A stretch of DNA of 64,000 bases from contig JAHBUL010000008.1 in assembly GCA_019638085.1 (NCBI GenBank), positions 124,001 through 188,000 on the forward strand, given 5' to 3'. The notes beneath the pieces are model-generated. The model did not search any database, had not been told where the DNA came from, and saw only the letters and a program-made list of their open reading frames with translations. This stretch comes from Flavobacteriales bacterium (GTDB taxonomy: Bacteria; Bacteroidota; Bacteroidia; Flavobacteriales_F; PHOS-HE28). Made by a program: the position numbers and the translations under genes. Shown piece by piece: positions 52,072 through 61,286 of the stretch; the stretch's first letter is position 1; each line of letters starts with the position of its first letter.

Positions 52072-52905
52072 ATGTCCTCCTTTACCCATGGCCGCCTCAC
52101 CATGGCCATACACCGCTACGGTGATGGCCCTTTGCCCCTATTGGCCTTCCACGGTTTCGACCGCACCGGGAGCGACTTTGCCATACTTTCCCCGGCATTG
52201 GGAAAGCGGTGTACCATCCATGCCTTCGACCTTTCATTCCATGGCCACAGCCCTTCACCAAGCGGTGAAGGACCGATCACACCGGAGGAATTCGCTGCAT
52301 TCTTCCAGGCCTATGCCCGGGAACTCGGCGGTGGATCCATGGCCCTGCTGGGCTATAGCCTGGGCGGAAGGCTTGCCTTGGGCCTCGTGGAGCAATGCCC
52401 CCTGCTGTGGAACCACATCTTCCTGGTGGCTCCCGATGGCTTGGTAGCGCAGCCGTGGTACCGCAGCATGGCACAGTATCGCTGGGGGCGCTGGGTGTAT
52501 CGCCAATTCATCGACCATCCCGGCGGCATTCACGCCCTGATCAACCTGCTCTTCCGCACCCGCCTGATCGGCGAACGCATGCATCGCTTCCTGATGGGCC
52601 ATAGTGATTCCAAGCAGGCACGCGAACTCCTGCATGATGTATGGACCGGCTTTCGCCTGATCGAACCCGACCTGCGCCGCGTAGCACTGAACCTCAGCGA
52701 GCAAAAGCTGCCCTTGCACCTCTTCGTAGGAGAGCACGACAGGGTGATCAAGCCCGCGCAGGCCAAGCGATTGAAGCAGCTGGCGCCCGAGGAGGTCCAT
52801 GTGCATGTAATGCCCACCGGCCACCGCATGCTGACTGCGGAACTGGGCGAGGCCATTGCTGGCGCGTTGTCGGGAACCGCGACCTCGCGTGAACACGGTC
52901 CTTGA
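52072..52905 (+). CDS. Alpha/beta-hydrolase fold protein
   Basis: A 277-residue hydrolase. The oxyanion strand LLAFHGFDRTGSDF, the nucleophile elbow MALLGYSLGGRLAL (Ser in GYSLGG), the acid in LFVGEHDRVIKP and the base in MPTGHRML are all in place. A lid region with PWYRSMAQYRWGRWVY lies between. It is a cytoplasmic esterase/lipase-like or menaquinone-type hydrolase; the substrate is unknown. The first ATG (52072) is taken, although one ten codons later is also possible. The last residues (REHGP) are encoded by the first left arm of the repeat island that begins at 52889. Confidence 0.85.
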   Translation: MSSFTHGRLTMAIHRYGDGPLPLLAFHGFDRTGSDFAILSPALGKRCTIHAFDLSFHGHSPSPSGEGPITPEEFAAFFQAYARELGGGSMALLGYSLGGRLALGLVEQCPLLWNHIFLVAPDGLVAQPWYRSMAQYRWGRWVYRQFIDHPGGIHALINLLFRTRLIGERMHRFLMGHSDSKQARELLHDVWTGFRLIEPDLRRVALNLSEQKLPLHLFVGEHDRVIKPAQAKRLKQLAPEEVHVHVMPTGHRMLTAELGEAIAGALSGTATSREHGP

Positions 52906-53435
52906 AGTTCTCAGTGAACACCATCCTGAGGTTCTCAGTGAACACGGTCTGGAGGTGCTCAGTGAACACGGTCCCTGAGGCCCTCGAAGGGCCTTGTTCA
53001 CAACCAACCTTACCCACATATCCATCCCCTCGAAGGGCCGTGTTCACAACCAACCTTACTCACATATCCATCCCCTCGAAGGGCCGTGTTCACAACCGAT
53101 CTTACCCACATATCCATCCCTCGAAGTGCCGTGTTCACAACCAAACTCACCCACATATCCATCCCCTCGATGGGCCGTGTTCACAACCGATCTTATCCAC
53201 ATATCCCTCCCATCGAAGGGCCTTGTTCACACTACCCTGACCCCGTGATCAGAACACGCGAAACTCAAACCGGGGCTTCGCCCCTTCGAGTACCTTAGGG
53301 TACAGAGCCTCAGCCACCGGTTTGAGTGAACACGGTCTGGAGGTGCTCAGTGAACACGGTCCCTGAGGCCCTCGAAGGGCCGTGTTCACAACCAACCTTA
53401 CTCACATATCCATCCCCTCGAAGGGCCTTGTTCAA
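52889..53435 (+). repeat. Structured repeat island with GTGAACACGG/CCGTGTTCAC arms
   Basis: Left arms GTGAACACGG or a variant lie at 52889, 52914, 52938 and 52962 (steps 25, 24, 24). The core TCCCTGAGGCCCTCGAAGGG follows. Right arms CCGTGTTCAC or CCTTGTTCAC lie at 52992, 53038, 53084, 53129, 53175 and 53221 (steps 46, 46, 45, 46, 46), joined by a near-constant spacer containing CACATATCCATCCCCTCGA. A short second copy follows: left arms at 53326 and 53350, right arms at 53380 and 53426 (46 bp). The plan matches the island at 44704, with a different stem word and subunit length. No gene is present between 52906 and 53579; frames here are repeat products. Confidence 0.8.
53263..53327 (+). repeat. 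Nested palindrome inside the repeat island
   Basis: Outer arms ACTCAAACCGG (53263-53273) and CCGGTTTGAGT (53317-53327) are perfect. Inside are two hairpins: GGGGC-TTC-GCCCC (53272-53284) and GTACC-TTAG-GGTAC (53290-53303). A 15-bp segment at the right end (AGCCTCAGCCACCGG, 53306-53320) recurs at 53509-53523. Confidence 0.65.
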
Positions 53436-53579
53436 ATCCAAACAAACCCCAAAGGCGGACCTGAAATAGCGAACCGCTGCGCCGATCCTTCCAGTACCGG
53501 ACCCCGAAAGCCTCAGCCACCGGCGTGCACCACGCGCTGTCAACTAATTTAGCGCCCCCCTGCAAGGAAGCCCATCTCC

Positions 53580-55907
53580 ATGACACGAACCTCTCTCTTC
53601 CGCCTGGCGCTGCTCTGCGCCTTGCTCCTACCCGTTTTTGCCTTGGCCCAAACCGGCACGGTCCGTGGCTTTGTATACGAAGAGAGCAGTGGCGAACCTT
53701 CCATCTTCACCCCTGTGGCACTGCGCGGCGCCACCAATTACAGCGCACAGACCGATGTGAACGGCTACTTCTCCATCAGCAAGGTAACGCCCGGTGCGTA
53801 CACCCTCCAGGTGATCTACTTGGGCTTCGACACCTTGCAGAAGAAAGTGGACATCACCGCAGACCAGATCATCACCGAACAGCTCTACCTGAAAAAGGGA
53901 AGCATACAGATGCGCGCGGTCGAGGTTTCCGCAGAGAAGCAACAGACCCAGCAGAACGTACGGGTGGGCGTTACCAAGCTCACCCCGAAACAGATCGAAC
54001 GCCTGCCCGCCATCGGAGGCCAAGCGGATCTCGCGCAATACATGCAGGTGGTGCCCGGCGTGGTGTTCACCGGTGACCAAGGCGGCCAACTGTACATCCG
54101 GGGCGGATCGCCCGTGCAGAACAAGGTGTTGATGGATGGTATGGTGCTCTACAATCCCTTCCACAGCATCGGCCTTTTCAGCGTGTTCGACAATGATGTG
54201 ATCCGCAACGCGGACATCCTCACCGGTGCCTTCAATGCCGAATACGGCGGTCGCGTAAGCAGCGTGATGGACATCACCACCCGCGATGGGAACAAAACGC
54301 GTTTGGGCGGCAAAGTGGCCGCCAGCACTTTCGCGGCCAAGGGCCTACTGGAGGGACCCTTGAAGAAGCAGAGCGCGCCGGGAAAAGGCAGCAGCTCGTT
54401 CCTGCTCAACTTCAAGCACAGCTACTTGGACCAGACCAGCAAGAGCCTGTACAGCTATGTGGATACCGCCGGACTACCGTTCAAGTTCACGGACCTCTAC
54501 GGCAAGATCTCGCTCAACGGCGCCAACGGCAGCAAGGTGAATTTCTTCGGCTTCAACTTCACCGACGGGGCCAAGTACCGCGGCATCAGCGACCTGGACT
54601 GGAAGAACTGGGGGGCGGGCACCAATTTCGTGCTGGTGCCTTCGGGCAGTGCGGTGCTGATCCAAGGCGTGTTCGCGCTGAGCAACTACAAGATCGAACT
54701 GCTGGAGGGCGACCTGATGCCACGCACCAGCAGCATCAACAACTTCAACGGGGGGCTCAACTTCAAGTACTTCACCGGCCGCAACGAGGTCCACTACGGC
54801 TTCGAGGTCACAGGGGTGAAGACCGATCTGAGCTTCTTCAACTCCTTGGGCTACGAGCTGCAGCAGCAAAAAGTGAGCACCGAGTTGGCCGGTTTTCTCA
54901 ACTATAAGATCCGCGCTGGCAAATGGGTGTTCGACCCCGGCATGCGCCTGCAGTACTATGCCACCTTGGCCGTGCTCAGCCCCGAACCGCGATTCGGATT
55001 CAAATGGAACGTTAGCGACCGTTTCCGCATCAAGGGTGCCGCTGGTATGTACAGCCAGAACCTGATCGCCACCAACAACGACCGCGATGTGGTGAACCTG
55101 TTCTACGGGTTCATCACGGCACCGGATGACATCCCCCAAACGCTCACCACCAAAAATGGCGACGTGCGTGAGATAAAGGACCCGTTGCAACATGCCAACC
55201 ACGTGGTGGGTGGTTTCGAATACGACCTCACTCCCAAGGCAAGCATCAACATCGAAGGATACTACAAGGATTTCCGCCAGGTGACCAACGTGAACCGCGA
55301 GAAGCTGTACAACGACACGCCGGAATTCGCGAGCAAGCCGGACGAGCAGAAGAAGGACTTCATTGTGGAGACGGGCAGTGCCTACGGTGCCGACTTTCTC
55401 CTGACATACGAGAACAAGGGACTCTATATCTGGGCGGTATATTCACTGAATTTCGTGGACCGCTTCGATGGAACACGCGAGTACAACCCGATCTGGGACC
55501 GCCGCAACAACGTGAACCTGGTGGCCAGCTACACCTTCGGGAAGCATACCAGCTGGAAGGCCAGTGCACGCTGGAACTACGGCTCCGGCTTTCCCTTCAC
55601 GCAGAACCAAGGTTTCTACGAACGCTTGCCTTTCAGCGATGGGATCGGAACGGACATCAACACCGCGAACGGCGACCTGGCGGTGATCTACGGCCCCCTC
55701 AACGGCGGACGGCTCACCGATTACCACCGCATGGACCTGGGTATCACCAAGACGTGGAAGCTGAGCGAATACCAAGTGGTGGAACTCGACGTGAGCGTGA
55801 CCAACGTGTACGATCGTGAGAACATCTTCTACCGCGATCGTGTAACGGGCAAGGAGGTGTACCAGCTACCGATTCTGCCGAGCGTGGGATTTTCGTACAC
55901 GTTCTGA
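53580..55907 (+). CDS. TonB-dependent outer-membrane receptor with carboxypeptidase-like N-domain
   Basis: A 775-residue receptor: signal peptide (RLALLCALLLPVFALAQ), then a CarboxypepD_reg-like domain (TVRGFVYEESSGEPSIFTP, TDVNGYFSISKVTPGAYTL). The plug domain includes GVTKLTPKQIERLPAIGGQ, QYMQVVPGVVFTGDQGGQL and YIRGGSPVQNKVLMDGM, and a 22-strand-type barrel runs to the terminal ILPSVGFSYTF with C-terminal Phe. It imports a ligand such as a siderophore or peptide using TonB. No SusD partner is adjacent, so a glycan-import pair is unlikely. Ligand unknown. Confidence 0.92.
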   Translation: MTRTSLFRLALLCALLLPVFALAQTGTVRGFVYEESSGEPSIFTPVALRGATNYSAQTDVNGYFSISKVTPGAYTLQVIYLGFDTLQKKVDITADQIITEQLYLKKGSIQMRAVEVSAEKQQTQQNVRVGVTKLTPKQIERLPAIGGQADLAQYMQVVPGVVFTGDQGGQLYIRGGSPVQNKVLMDGMVLYNPFHSIGLFSVFDNDVIRNADILTGAFNAEYGGRVSSVMDITTRDGNKTRLGGKVAASTFAAKGLLEGPLKKQSAPGKGSSSFLLNFKHSYLDQTSKSLYSYVDTAGLPFKFTDLYGKISLNGANGSKVNFFGFNFTDGAKYRGISDLDWKNWGAGTNFVLVPSGSAVLIQGVFALSNYKIELLEGDLMPRTSSINNFNGGLNFKYFTGRNEVHYGFEVTGVKTDLSFFNSLGYELQQQKVSTELAGFLNYKIRAGKWVFDPGMRLQYYATLAVLSPEPRFGFKWNVSDRFRIKGAAGMYSQNLIATNNDRDVVNLFYGFITAPDDIPQTLTTKNGDVREIKDPLQHANHVVGGFEYDLTPKASINIEGYYKDFRQVTNVNREKLYNDTPEFASKPDEQKKDFIVETGSAYGADFLLTYENKGLYIWAVYSLNFVDRFDGTREYNPIWDRRNNVNLVASYTFGKHTSWKASARWNYGSGFPFTQNQGFYERLPFSDGIGTDINTANGDLAVIYGPLNGGRLTDYHRMDLGITKTWKLSEYQVVELDVSVTNVYDRENIFYRDRVTGKEVYQLPILPSVGFSYTF

Positions 55908-55927
55908 CGGCGGCTGTGTTCAAAATG

Positions 55928-57781
<1,854 letters not shown>

Positions 57782-58057
57782 TCGATCCGGTGCATCCTTC
57801 GCTGGAACCGGGCCGTTCCGATAGGTATCGAAGCTATCCCGCCGCGAACTACCGTCCTCCGGCACCTTCCACAATTTCGGTGGCACGAGGCGCGGGATCG
57901 TTCAAGTTGAATAATCCGTAACCCCGTTCATCGGAATGCCGGCCGGAAGCCTGGATGGCACCATTGCGATCCGGCGGCGAAAATGCCTATGCTCCCCGAG
58001 CGCATACGGCTATCTTCGCGCCCTTTCCCGTTACCCCCAAAGCGACAACGGATCAGC

Positions 58058-59953
58058 ATGGACCGTAATTCGATCATCGGCATCCTTCTCATTATAGCCA
58101 TCCTTTTTGGCTACCAGTACCTTACCATGCCGAGCGCCGAGGAGAGCGCGCGGATGCAGCAGGAACAGGACAGCATTGCAGAAGTAGCGATCCGTAAGCA
58201 GGCCCAGCACGCCGATTCCGCCTTATCCCAGCAACAGCACAGCACCCAAGGCACCACCAGTGTCCCCGCTGTTGCCAACGATACCACCACGGTAGCGGAC
58301 AGCCTCAATGCCGACAGCACCCTGGCTGCACGGCAGTTCGATCGCCTCGGCATCTTCGGCCCCAGCGCCAACGGCAGCAACGAGGTGATCACCATCGCCA
58401 ACGAGCACCTGCAGATCGCCATCAACACCTTCGGTGCAAGGCCCAATGTGATCCGCCTGAAGGAGTACAAGACCTACCACGGACGTAAGCCCCTGCTGTT
58501 GGCGGTGCCGGACAGCGGTACATACGAGTACAATTTCTTCCTCGGGAACCGCAAACTGAGCACCAAGGACATGAACTTCACCGCCGAGAAGCTCGGCGGG
58601 ATGGGCGTGCGGCTCAGGGCTGCCACCACCGACCCCGGCAAGTACCTGCAGATCACTTACCAGCTGGATAGCGGCTCGTGGTTCATGAACACCACTGCTG
58701 AACTGGTGGGCCTGCCCGAGATCGATCCGCGCAATGTGATGTTCCACTGGAACCTCATCGGATACCACAATGAGAAGCACCGTCCTACCGAGGAACAGCA
58801 TTCCACGGTCTATTACAAGTACCTCAACAGCGACCGGGATTACCTGAGCGAAAGCAAGGACGATGTGAAGAAGCTCGAGGCGAAGACAAACTGGGTGGCC
58901 TTCAAACAGGATTTCTTCACTGTGGCCATGGTGAAGAAGGACGGCTTCACCAGCAATGGTTCGGAGATCTCCATCACCACGCTACCGGACGATACGCTGT
59001 ACTCCAAGCGCTACGAAGCCAAGCTTTTCTTCGGGCAGGAGCCCAGTGCACATGCTGTGCTGGACATGCAGATGTACCTGGGGCCGAACCAGTACAATAT
59101 CCTCCGCCATACGGACATCCCGGAGTTCAGCCGGATCATCGATCTCGGCTGGGGCATCTTCGGTTGGATGAACCGCTTTCTGGTGATCCCCATCTTCAAC
59201 TTCCTCAGCCAGTTCAACCTCAGTTACGGCATCATTATCCTGGTGCTCACCATTGTGATCAAGCTGCTGCTGTTGCCCATCGCCTACCGCAACCAGAAGA
59301 GCAGCATCCGGATGCGCGCACTGAAGCCGGAGATCACTGCGATCGGCGAGAAATACGGAAGTGATGAGGCCCTGAAGAAGCAGCAGGCAACCATGGATCT
59401 ATACCGCAAGGCCGGTGTGAGCCCCGTGGCCGGCTGCGTGCCCATGCTCCTGCAGATGCCTGTGCTGTACGCCATGTTCCGCTTCTTCCCCAGCAGCATC
59501 GAACTGCGGCAAGAACCCTTCCTCTGGGCGGATGACCTGAGTAGCTACGACAGCATCCTGCAGCTGCCCTTCCACATCCCGGCATACGGAAGCCACGTGA
59601 GCCTTTTCACCCTGCTGATGGCGGCCAGTACCATCGTGTATACCCTCGTGAACAGTAAGCAGATGCCCCAGCAACAAGGCATGCCGAACATGAAGGTGAT
59701 GATGTACATGTTCCCGGTGATGATGCTGTTCTTCATGAACTCGCTGCCCGCCGGTCTCAGCTACTACTACTTCCTGGCCAACCTCATCAGTATCCTGCAG
59801 ATGACAGTGATCACCAAGTGGTTCCTTGATGAGGGAAAGCTGCGCGAGCAATTGCTGGCCAACATGAAGAAGCCCCGCAAGAAGAGCAAGTGGCAAATGC
59901 GCATGGAGGAGATCCAGAAACAACAGCAAGCGTCCTCCAAGCGCCGTCGTTGA
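58058..59953 (+). CDS. yidC: Membrane protein insertase YidC
   Basis: YidC inserts membrane proteins at the inner membrane, with or without SecYEG. The 631-residue form is the long gram-negative type: TM1 at the N-terminus (SIIGILLIIAILFGYQYL), a low-complexity Gln/Ser/Ala linker, the large periplasmic P1 beta domain (about 100-370, with EVITIANEHLQIAINTFGA), then five TM segments with GWGIFGWMNRFLVIPIFNFL, LSYGIIILVLTIVIKLLLLP and PVAGCVPMLLQMPVLYAMF, and a basic tail (KKPRKKSKWQMR). It has the usual position near other housekeeping genes. A TATCTTCG box (one mismatch from TAnnTTTG) lies about 45 bp upstream. Confidence 0.97.
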   Translation: MDRNSIIGILLIIAILFGYQYLTMPSAEESARMQQEQDSIAEVAIRKQAQHADSALSQQQHSTQGTTSVPAVANDTTTVADSLNADSTLAARQFDRLGIFGPSANGSNEVITIANEHLQIAINTFGARPNVIRLKEYKTYHGRKPLLLAVPDSGTYEYNFFLGNRKLSTKDMNFTAEKLGGMGVRLRAATTDPGKYLQITYQLDSGSWFMNTTAELVGLPEIDPRNVMFHWNLIGYHNEKHRPTEEQHSTVYYKYLNSDRDYLSESKDDVKKLEAKTNWVAFKQDFFTVAMVKKDGFTSNGSEISITTLPDDTLYSKRYEAKLFFGQEPSAHAVLDMQMYLGPNQYNILRHTDIPEFSRIIDLGWGIFGWMNRFLVIPIFNFLSQFNLSYGIIILVLTIVIKLLLLPIAYRNQKSSIRMRALKPEITAIGEKYGSDEALKKQQATMDLYRKAGVSPVAGCVPMLLQMPVLYAMFRFFPSSIELRQEPFLWADDLSSYDSILQLPFHIPAYGSHVSLFTLLMAASTIVYTLVNSKQMPQQQGMPNMKVMMYMFPVMMLFFMNSLPAGLSYYYFLANLISILQMTVITKWFLDEGKLREQLLANMKKPRKKSKWQMRMEEIQKQQQASSKRRR

Positions 59954-59990
59954 TCCACAATTATCGGATCCCGGGGGAAAGGGCTGGATC

Positions 59991-60800
59991 ATGAACGGCT
60001 TTGTACATGGGTTGGATGGCTTCGGGCGCGCTCCCGCCTTCATCCTGCGCCACCGCATGGGCTGGATGTTCCTCGCCCCCATCCTGCTTTGGGCACTCTT
60101 CGCATTGGGACTGTTCCAAACCGGGAACTGGCTGGTGGATACCGCACAGGCCTGGTCCGAAAAGCATTTGGGCCTGAATGTCCCTACCGCTGGCCGCGAT
60201 GGCTGGCCCGGCTTCTGGGATGACCTGAAGGCCGTGGTGAACGGTGCCCGTGATGTGCTGGTGTGGGTGGTCCTGAAGCTGGCGATCTTCTGGCTCGTTG
60301 GGCTCCTGGGCAAATATGTTGTGCTGGTATTCCTCTCGCCCCTGTTGGCCTATGCGAGCGAGCGTACGGCGGAACTGCTCACCGGTACCCATATTCCCTT
60401 CCACTGGGCGCGCTGGCTGCGGGAGATGCTGCGAGGCATGGTGATGGCACTTCGGAACGGAGCATTGGAAATAGGCATCACGGTGCTCGCCTGGGCCGCC
60501 ACGCTGTTCCTTCCACTATTCGCACCGGTAACGGCACTCCTTCTCTGGGTCGTTTCCTGCTGGTTCTACGGTTTTTCAATGTTCGATTACATCCACGAGC
60601 GAAAAGGGCTGGGACTGCGCGCCAGTGTGCGTGCCGCGCACCAACAACGCGGGGCCGTGTTGGCCAACGGCATGCTCTTCAACCTGCTGATGAAAGTGCC
60701 CGTGCTGGGGATGATGACCGCACCACTGTTGGCAGCCGTAGGAGCCGTCCTGACAAATGCATCTCCTCGATCGCGAACCCGGCACACCGCACCAGCGTAA
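59991..60800 (+). CDS. EI24 domain (CysZ-like) membrane protein
   Basis: A 269-residue polytopic protein with about six helices: GWMFLAPILLWALFALGLF, a helix near LVWVVLKLAIFWLVGLLGK, VVLVFLSPLLAYASERTAEL, and then GALEIGITVLAWAATLFLPL with APVTALLLWVVSCWFYGFSM. It ends FSMFDYIHERKGLGLRASVR, the EI24/CysZ pattern. CysZ relatives transport sulfate; assignment here is at family level only. It follows yidC by 37 bp and precedes a small secreted protein by 8 bp, suggesting one operon. Confidence 0.85.
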   Translation: MNGFVHGLDGFGRAPAFILRHRMGWMFLAPILLWALFALGLFQTGNWLVDTAQAWSEKHLGLNVPTAGRDGWPGFWDDLKAVVNGARDVLVWVVLKLAIFWLVGLLGKYVVLVFLSPLLAYASERTAELLTGTHIPFHWARWLREMLRGMVMALRNGALEIGITVLAWAATLFLPLFAPVTALLLWVVSCWFYGFSMFDYIHERKGLGLRASVRAAHQQRGAVLANGMLFNLLMKVPVLGMMTAPLLAAVGAVLTNASPRSRTRHTAPA

Positions 60801-60808
60801 AACCGGCC

Positions 60809-61174
60809 ATGCGAGGCTGGCTTCCCTTTCTTTTCCTTCTGCTCTGCGGTGCATCCCAAGCCCAGCGGCCCCATTTGGAGGTGCCACCCCAAGGCTCTCC
60901 GGACCGCGTGCAACTATTCGGCACAGTGACCGATAGCATCACCGGGAAACCCGTGTATGATTGCCTCGTGGAATATTATGATATGGCCGGTGAGCGCCTA
61001 TCCATTTCCTCCGTGAACAGCGATGGCCAGTACGCCATGTATGTCCCGGCCCATCTGCCCTTCGAACTGCGGATAGAGCGGGAGAACGGCTATCGGGACC
61101 TGCGCACAAGTGCTCCGCAGATCCCGGAAGGCACCGGTCAGTTCCGGCTGGACCTGGTGCTGCACCCGAAATAG
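60809..61174 (+). CDS. Small secreted beta-sandwich (carboxypeptidase-regulatory-like) protein
   Basis: A 121-residue protein with signal peptide (GWLPFLFLLLCGASQAQ) and one beta-sandwich domain: VQLFGTVTDSITGKPVYDC, then LVEYYDMAGERLSISSVN, SDGQYAMYVPAHLPFEL and FRLDLVLHPK. This is the CarboxypepD_reg/CnaB-like pattern used in Bacteroidota surface proteins. It starts 8 bp after the EI24 gene. It has no sorting tail, so it is probably periplasmic. No specific function can be named. Confidence 0.8.
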   Translation: MRGWLPFLFLLLCGASQAQRPHLEVPPQGSPDRVQLFGTVTDSITGKPVYDCLVEYYDMAGERLSISSVNSDGQYAMYVPAHLPFELRIERENGYRDLRTSAPQIPEGTGQFRLDLVLHPK

Positions 61175-61196
61175 ATCAAGGCAGACTTCAAAAGAA

Positions 61197-61232
61197 TTGC
61201 CCCCAAGTTCCGTTTCCGGATCCCGGGGGCAA
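61197..61232 (+). terminator. Hairpin between convergent genes
   Basis: TTGCCCCC (61197-61204) and GGGGGCAA (61225-61232) form an 8-bp GC-rich stem with a 20-base loop. It lies between the plus-strand gene ending at 61174 and the minus-strand S46 peptidase ending at 61287, so it could terminate both. Confidence 0.55.
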
Positions 61233-61286
61233 CTTCAATTCGATCCGACGATCTCAAGGTCACCTCACGGGACCTCAAGGAACCGA

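Noticed and set aside
52902-53248. Plus-strand frames with repeated VHNxxxPHIH peptides
   Set aside because: Translation of the 46-bp repeat, which shifts frame each unit; no sign of selection for protein.
53263-53327. tRNA or tmRNA-like gene
   Set aside because: The nested stems look like a cloverleaf, but stem lengths, loop sequences (no TTC-arm sequence in place, no CCA-end pairing) and size do not fit.
44704-53435. CRISPR array reading of the repeat islands
   Set aside because: The segments between repeated arms are themselves conserved, not unique spacers; repeat length is too short and no cas genes are present.
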